A stretch of DNA of 6,855 nucleotides from an uncultured Eubacterium sp. (GTDB lineage Bacteria > Bacillota > Clostridia > Lachnospirales > Lachnospiraceae): NCBI GenBank assembly GCA_946611445.1, contig CAMODP010000097.1, positions 1-6,855 of the forward strand. Reading direction: 5' to 3'. The notes below the pieces were generated by a model that was not told where the DNA came from, made no database searches, and worked only from the letters and a program-made list of their open reading frames with translations. A program made the translations under genes and the position numbers. The stretch's first letter is position 1, and each line of letters starts with the position of its first letter. Positions 1 through 6,166 of the stretch are shown here, in pieces.

Positions 1-512
1 GCCTGCAGGCCGACATGGGAGTCTCCCATATCGCCGTCAATCTCTGCCTTCGGAACCAGGGCTGCGACAGAATCCACAATGATGATATCGACGGCACCGG
101 AGCGCACCATGGTCTCTGTAATCTCAAGTGCCTGCTCTCCAGAATCCGGCTGTGAAATATAGAGATTGTCAATATCCACACCGATATTCTGCGCATAGAC
201 AGGATCCAGCGCGTGCTCCGCGTCGATAAATCCCGCAATGCCGCCCCGCTTCTGCACCTCGGCTACCATGTGCAGGGCCACTGTAGTTTTTCCTGAGGAC
301 TCCGGCCCGTAGATCTCCACAATACGGCCTCTGGGGATTCCTCCCACACCGAGGGCAATGTCCAGGCTCAGCGATCCTGTGGGAATCGCTTCCACGTTCA
401 TATTATTCGCGGAATCTCCGAGCTTCATCACCGTGCCCTTGCCGTACTGCTTCTCAATCTGTCCGAGTGCCGCCTCCAGCGCTCTCTGTCTGTCATCCAT
501 ACTCCCTGCCAT
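1..512 (-). CDS. recA: Recombinase A, N-terminal part (cut by window edge)
   Basis: RecA is the ATP-dependent strand-exchange protein of homologous recombination, and its filament triggers LexA self-cleavage in the SOS response. The minus strand encodes 170 complete residues starting [20 protein letters not shown]. Visible motifs are Walker A GPESSGKT (residues 69-76), the [10 protein letters not shown] segment carrying the catalytic glutamate (E99), Walker B VDIIIVD (141-147) and the beginning of the L1 DNA-binding loop region ([14 protein letters not shown]). The start at 512 is chosen because AAAAGGAG lies 8 nt upstream; the internal Met5 at 500 is too far from this site. The C-terminal half, including L2 and the C-terminal domain, lies beyond position 1. 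A consensus promoter and a LexA box sit 80-135 bp upstream. Family assignment is essentially certain. Confidence 0.98.
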   Translation of the reverse strand, partial: MAGSMDDRQRALEAALGQIEKQYGKGTVMKLGDSANNMNVEAIPTGSLSLDIALGVGGIPRGRIVEIYGPESSGKTTVALHMVAEVQKRGGIAGFIDAEHALDPVYAQNIGVDIDNLYISQPDSGEQALEITETMVRSGAVDIIIVDSVAALVPKAEIDGDMGDSHVGLQ

Positions 513-591
513 GACGAATTCTCCTTTTCTATCGTATAACTAAGCGCAGAAAAACAGACACTTCCTGTGGACAGCTGTCACCCGCGCCAAA

Positions 592-605
592 CGAACATCT
601 GTTCG
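592..605. promoter_or_regulatory. LexA (DinR-type) SOS box of recA
   Basis: The sequence CGAACATCTGTTCG matches the Gram-positive SOS box pattern CGAAC-N4-GTTCG with perfect 5-bp arms. It lies just downstream of the recA -10 hexamer (619-624), at about +7 to +20 of the predicted transcript, where bound LexA would block initiation or early elongation. Assignment rests on the exact palindrome and its place at recA. Confidence 0.93.
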
Positions 606-618
606 CTTTCTGCGTATA

Positions 619-647
619 ATAGTACACGAATTCACTTCATATGTCAA
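619..647 (-). promoter_or_regulatory. recA promoter (sigma-A type)
   Basis: Read on the minus strand, TTGACA (647-642) and TACTAT (624-619) are separated by exactly 17 bp. The -35 hexamer is perfect and the -10 is 5 of 6 to consensus. The predicted transcript starts near 612, leaving a leader of about 100 nt before the recA start codon. The leader contains the LexA box and a 10-bp palindrome GACAGCTGTC at 570-579. Confidence 0.88.
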
Positions 648-668
648 CAACAATGATCATGGAAATGT

Positions 669-686
669 GAACGGCGAATGCCGTTC
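669..686. repeat. Perfect 7-4-7 inverted repeat in the recA/CPBP gap
   Basis: GAACGGC (669-675) and GCCGTTC (680-686) are perfect inverted arms around the loop GAAT. The repeat lies about 20 bp upstream of the recA -35 and about 120 bp upstream of the protease gene. There is no T-tract, so it is not an intrinsic terminator. It could be a regulator site or a fortuitous hairpin; nothing else in the window repeats it. Confidence 0.4.
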
Positions 687-743
687 CGCGGATGTGTGTA
701 CTATAGCACAGAAAACATCAGAATGCAAGAGAGCCTCTGTTCC

Positions 744-772
744 TTTACCCCTCCTGCTTCTTATAGTACAAT
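744..772 (+). promoter_or_regulatory. Candidate promoter of the CPBP protease gene
   Basis: TTTACC (744-749) and TACAAT (767-772) are 17 bp apart, 4 of 6 and 5 of 6 to sigma-A consensus. The -10 ends 34 nt before the start codon, which fits a short leader. The -35 is weak, so strength is uncertain. Confidence 0.5.
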
Positions 773-806
773 GAAGCGTATAAATCCATTCTGAGGAGAG
801 ACACGC

Positions 807-1550
807 ATGAACGGGAATTCCGGGCGAAAGCCCGATTCATTTTTCAGAGCTGCCGGGGAGATTCTCACACCGGTCATTATACTGTACCTGTCCGTTCTGG
901 GCGCAACGGTGGCTGTGATGGGCGCCGCCGGCCTGATCACCGGAGCCGGAAGTCTGGACGCGGAGGCCCTGCTCCGGGCCTGCCCGCAGCTGCCGCTGAT
1001 CAGCAGCGTCTGCGGATACGCTCTGGCACTCGCGGCACTCCGTCAGACAGTCCGGTACGACGAACTCCGCTTCGGCAGAACCATCTCTCTTTCCCGTACG
1101 CACGGAGACTGGTCTGCGCGCAGATGCGCTGCTTATACTGTGTTTGTCTCCATTGCCGGCTTTCTCTGGTCCCGTCTGCTCCTCAGCAGCGGTCTTCCTG
1201 ACATCTTCACCGGCTATTCCGCACAGGCTTCCGCTTCTTTCAGCGGGCAGTTTCCCGTACTCCTGTTTCTGTCGTACGTCCTCCTCGGACCTGCCGCAGA
1301 GGAACTGGTCTTCCGCTGCTGCGTATTCCGGAGAAGCCGCGCGCGCATGGGCCTGTATCCGGCCGTCCTGCTCTCTTCTGCCCTTTTCGGAATCTGGCAC
1401 GGAAACATGATACAGTTCCTGTACGCATCCGTTCTCGGACTCCTGCTAGCATGGGGGTATGAAAAAAGCGGCCGCATATCTGTATGCCTGGCCGCCCATA
1501 TCTGCGCGAATCTGCTTGCGTTCGCGTTCGCGGTATTTAATTGGATTTAA
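807..1550 (+). CDS. CPBP-family intramembrane metalloprotease (CAAX protease / Abi type)
   Basis: A 247-residue polytopic membrane protein of the CPBP family (prenyl-protein CAAX endopeptidase II and bacteriocin-processing enzymes; Pfam Rce1-like). All three family motifs are present in order: EELVFR (165-170, glutamates E165/E166 and R170), FGIWH (194-198, metal/catalytic H198) and HICAN (231-235, H231 and N235). Hydrophobic segments are seen at about 20-45, 62-80, 108-127, 148-163, 183-195, 203-216 and 226-246. The start at 807 is supported by GAGGAG eight bases upstream. The gene is alone: recA diverges from it and the next gene converges on it, and no bacteriocin or peptide gene is adjacent. 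Members act in protein processing, self-immunity or signalling; the substrate cannot be inferred here. Family confidence is high, function low. Confidence 0.9.
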   Translation: MNGNSGRKPDSFFRAAGEILTPVIILYLSVLGATVAVMGAAGLITGAGSLDAEALLRACPQLPLISSVCGYALALAALRQTVRYDELRFGRTISLSRTHGDWSARRCAAYTVFVSIAGFLWSRLLLSSGLPDIFTGYSAQASASFSGQFPVLLFLSYVLLGPAAEELVFRCCVFRRSRARMGLYPAVLLSSALFGIWHGNMIQFLYASVLGLLLAWGYEKSGRISVCLAAHICANLLAFAFAVFNWI

Positions 1551-1559
1551 TCGGATTTG

Positions 1560-1796
1560 GATGATGCCACGGATTGCTCCGCACTTCGTGCTCTCGCATC
1601 TCCGCTCCGCTTCGGTCGGCGCAAAGCGAACGTCCACCGGACGTTCTGCGCCCTCCCGACATTCGGACTTTCGTGGCGCTGTCGCCCCACTTCGTCCTAA
1701 GTGCCCTGCGGGTACATGTCGGGGCGCGCCCCAAGTACATTCACCCACTTGCAAGCGAGCTTGCGTGGGTTCAGTACTTTTGGCGCTGGCATCATC
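1560..1796. other. Highly structured foldback element (possible ncRNA or MITE-like repeat)
   Basis: This 237-bp segment fills the gap between two convergent genes. Perfect 10-bp terminal arms, GATGATGCCA (1560-1569) and TGGCATCATC (1787-1796), enclose mutually compatible helices: GCAC/GTGC (1581-1591); GGCGCA/TGCGCC (1618-1623 with 1647-1652) stacked on GAACGTCC/GGACGTTC (1628-1635 with 1639-1646); CCCGACAT/ATGTCGGG (1655-1662 with 1716-1723), itself enclosing hairpins at 1675-1686, 1688-1703 and 1704-1712; and a long arm GCGCC/GGCGC, AAGTAC/GTACTT, ACCCAC/GTGGGT, GCAAGC/GCTTGC spanning 1726-1786. All pairs are Watson-Crick, so either strand could fold. It begins 9 bp after the protease stop codon, and its right end overlaps the stop codon of the convergent gene. 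No long T-tract follows, so it is not a standard terminator. It could be an intergenic repeat, a non-autonomous mobile element or a structured RNA. I cannot match it to a named family. Confidence 0.65.
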
Positions 1797-2892
1797 ATAT
1801 GACGCCTGCGCCGGTATATCCTTTTCCGTTCTTGAAGCCGCGCTGAATGTCTTTGGTATATCCGTAGAAGGTATCTCCGTATTTGTCCACTTCATCCAGA
1901 ACTACCATATTCCTGCGCATCATCTCACGGTCGCCGGCAGCGCCGAGGAACATGCCGCACCAGCAGAAGCCGCCGCCCTGGGCATATTTGTCCATAGCGT
2001 CCCGCACCGACTGGCGGATCTCCTCATCCGTGCAGTCAGCTGACAGCAGGTGGTCTCTGGAATCCCATCCGCCTGCTATGACCATCGAATTGCCGTATTT
2101 CTTCTTCACGCCTTCCAGATCGTTGCTGGTCTGTGCCGGGTTCCACTGCACGACGCCGATCGACTTCCAGTCCTCAACCAGATCCGTAGCCTGTCCGCAG
2201 CAGTGCATCGTGATGGGCAGGCCTCTGTCACGGCCGAACTTCGCCTCCCGGTCATGCCACGGCAGGATCAGTTCCCGGTACATCTCCTCTGACATAAAGG
2301 GCGCCCGCCAGGTCGCCACATCGTCACAGAGACCGATGCAGTCCGGCTTCACAATGTCAATCATGTTCTCCAGAACAGTGGTATACCAGTCACACATATA
2401 CTCCAGCAGGGCCTTGACCTCTTCCGGCTCCTCGTAGAGCGCGCAGAGCGCATTTTCAAATCCCATCAGACCGACCAGGTCCTGGAAGTATCCGGCATGC
2501 ATGTTGAATTCCAGACAGGTGTCCTCTCTGTCCAGCCCTGCCGCGTACAGGCCTTCCAGACCTTTTCTGGCCTGGTCTTCAAAATCTATCTCAGACAGGT
2601 CGACAGCCTTCACGACGTCTCTCCAGTCGCAGATATCCTCCAGCTGGAAGTTGCCCGGCTCGGGAATCAGCGCCCCCGAAGTAGAATCACTTCCCACATA
2701 GTTGATGCCCCAGACATCCTTGCCGCCGCCATTCGCCCGGTAGGCATTTATGAAGGGCGGCTGGAAGATCGCGCTTGTGCAGGGGCGCGCCATGCCCGGC
2801 ATCGGCCCGAACGAATAGCTCGGGATCCAATAGGGGGTCTCACCGTGCAGACACTTCAGATAATTCTCTTTTTCGGTTATTTTTGCAGCCAT
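1795..2892 (-). CDS. Uroporphyrinogen decarboxylase-superfamily protein, methyltransferase-like
   Basis: A 365-residue protein with the UroD/MtaA-type fold signature. It lacks the N-terminal arginine-rich signature of true heme-pathway UroD (PxWxMRQAGR); the equivalent region reads ETPYWIPSYSFG. It has MHCCGQ (229-234) and a later GFCWCGMF (308-315), so H230, C232 and C310 or C312 could form the His-Cys-Cys zinc site of corrinoid- or coenzyme M-dependent methyltransferases. The stretch GLCDDVATWRAPFMSEEMYRELILPWH (187-213) is typical of that branch. The start at 2892 is chosen for AAGGAGGA just upstream; the open frame continues to 3048, but that part crosses a hairpin and has no ribosome binding site. 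No corrinoid protein or MttB gene is adjacent, so the methyl donor and acceptor are unknown. Its stop codon overlaps the structured element. Superfamily is sure, reaction is not. Confidence 0.88.
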   Translation of the reverse strand: MAAKITEKENYLKCLHGETPYWIPSYSFGPMPGMARPCTSAIFQPPFINAYRANGGGKDVWGINYVGSDSTSGALIPEPGNFQLEDICDWRDVVKAVDLSEIDFEDQARKGLEGLYAAGLDREDTCLEFNMHAGYFQDLVGLMGFENALCALYEEPEEVKALLEYMCDWYTTVLENMIDIVKPDCIGLCDDVATWRAPFMSEEMYRELILPWHDREAKFGRDRGLPITMHCCGQATDLVEDWKSIGVVQWNPAQTSNDLEGVKKKYGNSMVIAGGWDSRDHLLSADCTDEEIRQSVRDAMDKYAQGGGFCWCGMFLGAAGDREMMRRNMVVLDEVDKYGDTFYGYTKDIQRGFKNGKGYTGAGVI

Positions 2893-2896
2893 AGAT

Positions 2897-2904
2897 TCCT
2901 CCTT
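2897..2904 (-). promoter_or_regulatory. Strong ribosome binding site fixing the UroD-like start
   Basis: On the minus strand AAGGAGGA lies 4 nt before the ATG at 2892, a near-perfect anti-16S match. It rules out the upstream in-frame ATG at 3048 as the real start and makes the product 365 rather than 417 residues. Confidence 0.85.
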
Positions 2905-2981
2905 TTCCACAGCGCAGTCTCCCGTCTCCGGCAGTGACTCCGCAGGCACGGCCGGCATCAGGATCTGGTGTAAACATGGTC

Positions 2982-3051
2982 CGTACATATTCTTATATGA
3001 TATAGAATAAGCGCCGGGATGAGGTTTTTCATCATCCGGCGCGTACATATT
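2982..3051. repeat. Hairpin flanked by 10-bp direct repeats in the leader of the UroD-like gene
   Basis: CGTACATATT occurs at 2982-2991 and again at 3042-3051, exactly 60 bp apart. Between them is an AT-rich imperfect palindrome around 2991-3009 and a GC-rich hairpin: GCGCCGGGATGA (3011-3022) pairs with TCATCCGGCGC (3032-3042), one bulged base. On the minus strand the stem is followed by TTATTCTAT, so it could be a weak terminator for the upstream operon or a leader element of the UroD-like gene. The whole gap 2893-3139 has no credible gene. A second pair of small hairpins lies at 3082-3094 and 3100-3113. Confidence 0.5.
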
Positions 3052-3139
3052 TTCAGGAAATCATACGGCTTATTTTTGTGCAGAAGTGTCTTCTAAGACC
3101 GGGGGTCTCCCCGCTGATTGCATACCTCCCTTGTATCGA

Positions 3140-3835
3140 TCACTCCGGCATCCGGCGCAGCACGCGGTACAGCTCCTCCGGATCCGCCGCCAGCGCGTCT
3201 GCGCCGCTGGCCGTGAGCTCCTCCCTGCTGCCGTAGCCCCAGGTGACACCGACCGCTGCCATGCCCATCGCATGCGCACCGGTGACATCATATTTCCGGT
3301 CGCCGACCATGACAGCCTCCCGACGGACGGCAGCCATGCCATGTTCGGCATCTGCGGCATCTTCCGTCTTATACCCGGCCTGCCGGAGCGCATACCGGAT
3401 AATGTCGGGCTTCTCGGAGCGCGACCCGTCCATGGTGGCGCCGCAGATCATGTCAAAGCTGTTCAGAAGTCCGAAATGTCCGAGGATATCCCGCACGAAC
3501 ACTTCCGGCTTTGAAGAAGCTATGCCGAGCAGAAAGCCGTCTGCCCGCAGGCGTTCCAGCAGCTCCGGGATGCCTGCGTACACACGGTTTTCATATTTCC
3601 CTTTTGTGCTGAAATATTCCCGGTAACAGGCGACAGCTCTTCCGGCCTCTTCTTCGGACATATGGATGACCGATGTGAATGAGTCCGTCAGCGGCGGCCC
3701 GACGAAGCAGTACAGCTCGTCTTCCGGCAGGACGGGATACCCCATCCGCTCCAGCGCATACTGCACGGAGCGTATGATGCCGGGATGAGACTCCGTAAGG
3801 GTACCGTCCAGATCGAAAAGAATCAGTCTGTGCAT
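3140..3835 (-). CDS. HAD-superfamily hydrolase, phosphoglycolate phosphatase-like
   Basis: A 231-residue haloacid dehalogenase phosphatase of the Gph/PpaX-like group; such enzymes hydrolyse small phosphate esters in the cytoplasm. Motif I is FDLDGT with nucleophile D8 and acid/base D10; motif II is the serine in GIASSKP (S108 or S109); motif III is K142 in SEKPD; motif IV is VGDRKYD with D179 and D183. The FVGPPLTDSF stretch (44-53) is characteristic of the helical cap of this group. An alanine-rich insertion (about 159-172) sits between motifs III and IV. The start at 3835 puts the DLDGT motif at the usual distance from the N-terminus and lies 7 nt after the argS stop, with only GAGAAAG as a weak ribosome site, which suggests translation coupled to argS. 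The true substrate (phosphoglycolate, pyrophosphate, nucleotide) cannot be told from sequence. Confidence 0.9.
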   Translation of the reverse strand: MHRLILFDLDGTLTESHPGIIRSVQYALERMGYPVLPEDELYCFVGPPLTDSFTSVIHMSEEEAGRAVACYREYFSTKGKYENRVYAGIPELLERLRADGFLLGIASSKPEVFVRDILGHFGLLNSFDMICGATMDGSRSEKPDIIRYALRQAGYKTEDAADAEHGMAAVRREAVMVGDRKYDVTGAHAMGMAAVGVTWGYGSREELTASGADALAADPEELYRVLRRMPE

Positions 3836-3842
3836 ATCTTTC

Positions 3843-5633
3843 TCACATCCGTTCCGGCGCTTCGAACCCGAGTACGTCAATGGCATCCTCCAGAACGCGG
3901 AGCACCAGCATCAGCAGGGCAATCCAGGAAGCCTGCCGCTTCGGATCCTCTTCTGTGAGGATTTTTGTCTCATGATAGAATGTGTTAAAGTCATTGGACA
4001 GTTCATAAATATAGGCACAGAGCCTGTGCGGCGCGTGCTCGGCAAATGCGCCCTCCAGCGCCTCGTTATAACGCGCTGTCTGCAGCATCAGCTTCTTCTC
4101 AGCCGCGGAAACGGGCGGAAGAACAGCCTCATGGCCAGTCCCGGCCGCAGAGCTTCCCTTATTCTCAGCATACCGGTTCAGGATGGACTTGATCCGGACG
4201 ATGGTATACAGAATATAAGGACCTGTGTTGCCTTCAAAGGATGTAAAACGCTCCAGGTCGAAGACGTAGTCCTTTGACGCCTGATTGGACAGATCGCCGT
4301 ACTTGATGGCCGACAGACCCACCATTTCGGCAGTCTGTTCCGCGTCTTCGCCCCGCACACTGCGGTTTTCTATGATTTTTCTGTACATCTCCTGATTGAT
4401 GTCGCTGATCAGGGTTTCCAGACGCATCACACCGCCCTCACGGGTTTTGAACGGTTTGCCGTCTTTTCCGTTCATGGTGCCGAAGCCCAGGAAATTCAGT
4501 TCTGTGTCTTCTCCGACCAGCCCGGTCTTCCGTGCGCACCGGAAGACCTGCACAAAGTGCATGTCCTGGCGCTTGTCTACTACATACAGAATTTCATCCG
4601 GATGGAAAAGCTCCATTCTCTCTACAATGGTCGCCAGGTCTGTGGTGGTGTAGAGCGCCGCGCCGTCCGACTTCAGGATGATGCAGGGAGGCACTTCCTT
4701 CTGATCCGTGTCCTCGCTGATATCGACAATCAGGGCTCCCTGGTCTTCATGGGCATATCCCCGGGCTTTCATGCTCTCTACCATGCCGGGAATGATCGGC
4801 TGAACATCCGATTCGCCCTTCCACAGATCAAAGTCCACATTCAGTCTCCGATAGTTTTTCTTCAGATCCGCCACGGAAATATCCAGAATATGCTTCCACA
4901 GGGCGCGGTAACCGGGCCTGCCGGCCTGCAGCTGGGCAGTGGCCTGCAGTGCCTTCTCACGGAAATCCGCGTCCTCTTTGGAACGGGCGCTGGCAGAGGG
5001 GTAGATCTCCTCCAGCTCGCTGATCGTAAAGGGCGCTTCGGCAGGATATCCGTCTGTTATTTTCTCATCGAAATACGGCAGATCCGGCTGACGGTCCTGC
5101 AGTTCGGCTATGATCAGGCCCATCTGCAGCCCCCAGTCTCCCAGATGGACGTCGCCGATCACCCTGTGCCCCAGCCTGCGTCCCATGCGCTTGATGCTTT
5201 CGCCGATAATCGCGGAGCGCAGGTGGCCTACATGCAGCGGCTTCGCCACATTCGGTCCGCCATAGTCGATCATGATGGTCTTCGGCTGCGCCGCCTTTTC
5301 TACGGAAAGATTTTCATCCGCCGCCATCTCGTTCAGATAGGCTGCCGCTGCCGCCGGCGCGAGTGTCAGGTTGATAAATCCGGGCATGACAGCCTCCGCC
5401 TTTTCAAGGAGAGGATTGTCCGCCAGGTTCGCGACGACATCCTGCGCGATCTGGATCGGCGCCTTCCCGTATTTCTTTTTCGCGGCCATCGCGCCATTGC
5501 ACTGATACTCGCAGAGATCAGGCCGGTTGGAGATCGATACCTTCGCGTAACACGGGTCATAGCCGGCTGCCTCAAAGGCTGCCGCTGCCGCTTCCGTAAT
5601 CCGTTCCATCAGTTTGTTCATATATGCTGTCAT
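3843..5633 (-). CDS. argS: Arginyl-tRNA synthetase
   Basis: ArgRS (class I) attaches arginine to tRNA-Arg using ATP. The 596 residues show the N-terminal Add-1 domain with NRPDLCEYQCNGAMAAKK (36-53), the class I signature HVGH (134-137) within PNVAKPLHVGHLRS, the GDWGLQMG segment (165-172), a degenerate KMSKS-equivalent at KPFKTREGG (393-401), as is common in ArgRS, GDLSNQASKDYVFD (446-459), and a DALR anticodon-binding domain from about 470 to the end. The start at 5633 overlaps the stop of the preceding CBS gene as ATGA, with AAAGGA immediately upstream; the alternative Met5 at 5621 would resemble many homologues at the N-terminus. The length is slightly above the common 550-590. It is the middle gene of a CBS-argS-HAD operon. 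Identity is certain; only the first four residues are in doubt. Confidence 0.97.
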   Translation of the reverse strand: MTAYMNKLMERITEAAAAAFEAAGYDPCYAKVSISNRPDLCEYQCNGAMAAKKKYGKAPIQIAQDVVANLADNPLLEKAEAVMPGFINLTLAPAAAAAYLNEMAADENLSVEKAAQPKTIMIDYGGPNVAKPLHVGHLRSAIIGESIKRMGRRLGHRVIGDVHLGDWGLQMGLIIAELQDRQPDLPYFDEKITDGYPAEAPFTISELEEIYPSASARSKEDADFREKALQATAQLQAGRPGYRALWKHILDISVADLKKNYRRLNVDFDLWKGESDVQPIIPGMVESMKARGYAHEDQGALIVDISEDTDQKEVPPCIILKSDGAALYTTTDLATIVERMELFHPDEILYVVDKRQDMHFVQVFRCARKTGLVGEDTELNFLGFGTMNGKDGKPFKTREGGVMRLETLISDINQEMYRKIIENRSVRGEDAEQTAEMVGLSAIKYGDLSNQASKDYVFDLERFTSFEGNTGPYILYTIVRIKSILNRYAENKGSSAAGTGHEAVLPPVSAAEKKLMLQTARYNEALEGAFAEHAPHRLCAYIYELSNDFNTFYHETKILTEEDPKRQASWIALLMLVLRVLEDAIDVLGFEAPERM

Positions 5634-6055
5634 TTCCTTTCTGTCTGTCCGGCATCCTTTCCGGGCCGGAATGCGTATTGTATGATAGCTCGTCTCGTAA
5701 TAATCCCGATAAATACACCCTGGTCATCGACTACAGGCACAAAATTCTGGCGCATGGCCATCTGGACAAGGTCCTCAATGTCGCACCCGATATTCACCGG
5801 TTCCATTTTCCAGCGTCTCGGAACCTTCATAACAGGGATATCTTCCGCCTCATGCAGGTTGAGATTATACTCGCTCTTAATCTCCCGGAGGAGATCGCCT
5901 TCCGTCAGCGTTCCGACATACTGGCCTTCCCCGTTCAGAATCGGAATGGCCGTATATCTGTGATACTCCATCTTCTCCAGCGCCTGCCGCATGGTCGCAT
6001 CATCCTCGATCCATGCCACCTCGCTCTTGGGAGTCAGGAAAAACAAAATATTCAT
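5630..6055 (-). CDS. Tandem CBS-domain protein (DarB/CbpB-like)
   Basis: A 141-residue stand-alone protein of two CBS motifs, about residues 8-61 and 78-127. CBS pairs form Bateman modules that bind adenosine ligands such as AMP, ATP, S-adenosylmethionine or c-di-AMP. YTAIPIL (34-40) and NFVPVVDDQGVFIGIITRR (104-122) resemble the c-di-AMP-binding CBS proteins DarB/CbpB of Firmicutes, which control Rel and pyruvate carboxylase; that assignment is by eye and not proven. No catalytic or membrane domain is attached, so it is likely a cytoplasmic sensor or partner protein. The start at 6055 has GGGAG 10 nt upstream. It is the first gene of the operon, its TGA stop overlapping the argS ATG, so it should be translated in proportion to ArgRS. 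The basic tail (RPGKDAGQTERK) looks disordered. Confidence 0.88.
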   Translation of the reverse strand: MNILFFLTPKSEVAWIEDDATMRQALEKMEYHRYTAIPILNGEGQYVGTLTEGDLLREIKSEYNLNLHEAEDIPVMKVPRRWKMEPVNIGCDIEDLVQMAMRQNFVPVVDDQGVFIGIITRRAIIQYAFRPGKDAGQTERK

Positions 6056-6091
6056 AATATAGATGCTCCCATGTACCGGAACAAATAAAAC

Positions 6092-6120
6092 TGTTTTTTG
6101 TGCATCCTGTATAGTATAAT
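6092..6120 (+). promoter_or_regulatory. Candidate promoter of the LUD gene, overlapping the opposite promoter
   Basis: A perfect TATAAT lies at 6115-6120 on the plus strand, 46 nt before the LUD start codon. The corresponding -35 region (TGTTTT, 6092-6097) is poor, so an activator may be needed or the real promoter may differ. The -10 shares bases 6115-6118 with the -10 of the divergent operon promoter. Confidence 0.5.
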
Positions 6121-6141
6121 CAATAATGAAGACCGTGTCAA
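6113..6141 (-). promoter_or_regulatory. Promoter of the CBS-argS-HAD operon
   Basis: On the minus strand TTGACA (6141-6136) and TATACT (6118-6113) are exactly 17 bp apart, a near-consensus sigma-A promoter. The transcript should start near 6106, giving a leader of about 50 nt before the CBS gene. No T-box features are seen in this short leader. Confidence 0.88.
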
Positions 6142-6150
6142 AAGATTCAT

Positions 6151-6160
6151 GAGGAGGAGG
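6151..6160 (+). promoter_or_regulatory. Ribosome binding site fixing the LUD start
   Basis: GAGGAGGAGG contains a perfect AGGAGG ending 6 nt before the ATG at 6167. It excludes the upstream in-frame ATGs at 6098 and 6149, which would place this site inside the coding region. Confidence 0.88.
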
Positions 6161-6166
6161 TCAGAG

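Noticed and set aside
570..579. 10-bp palindrome GACAGCTGTC in the recA leader
   Set aside because: Short, close to chance expectation, with no known binding protein or second copy in the window.
700..728. Second minus-strand promoter for recA (TTGCAT-17-TATAGT)
   Set aside because: The spacing is right, but the -35 is only 3 of 6 to consensus and a far better promoter lies at 619-647.
1560..1796. Reading the structured element as a bidirectional intrinsic terminator
   Set aside because: The outer stem is not followed by a T-run on either strand and the fold is multi-branched and much larger than a terminator hairpin, although it may still stop transcription in practice.
1459..2043. Plus-strand open frame running through the structured element into the UroD-like gene
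   Set aside because: It overlaps the protease C-terminus out of frame and is antisense to a real gene; no ribosome binding site and no recognisable domain.
2893..3048. N-terminal extension of the UroD-like protein to the ATG at 3048
   Set aside because: There is no ribosome binding site there, the segment crosses a hairpin and direct repeat, and the internal ATG at 2892 has a near-perfect site.
4557..5963. Long plus-strand open frame (468 codons) antisense to argS and the CBS gene
   Set aside because: It lies opposite two clearly real genes, shows no family motif and has no ribosome binding site; it is a shadow of GC-rich minus-strand codon use.
6098..6166. Upstream starts of the LUD protein at 6098 or 6149
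   Set aside because: They would place the -10 element and the AGGAGG site inside the coding region; the family N-terminus fits the ATG at 6167.
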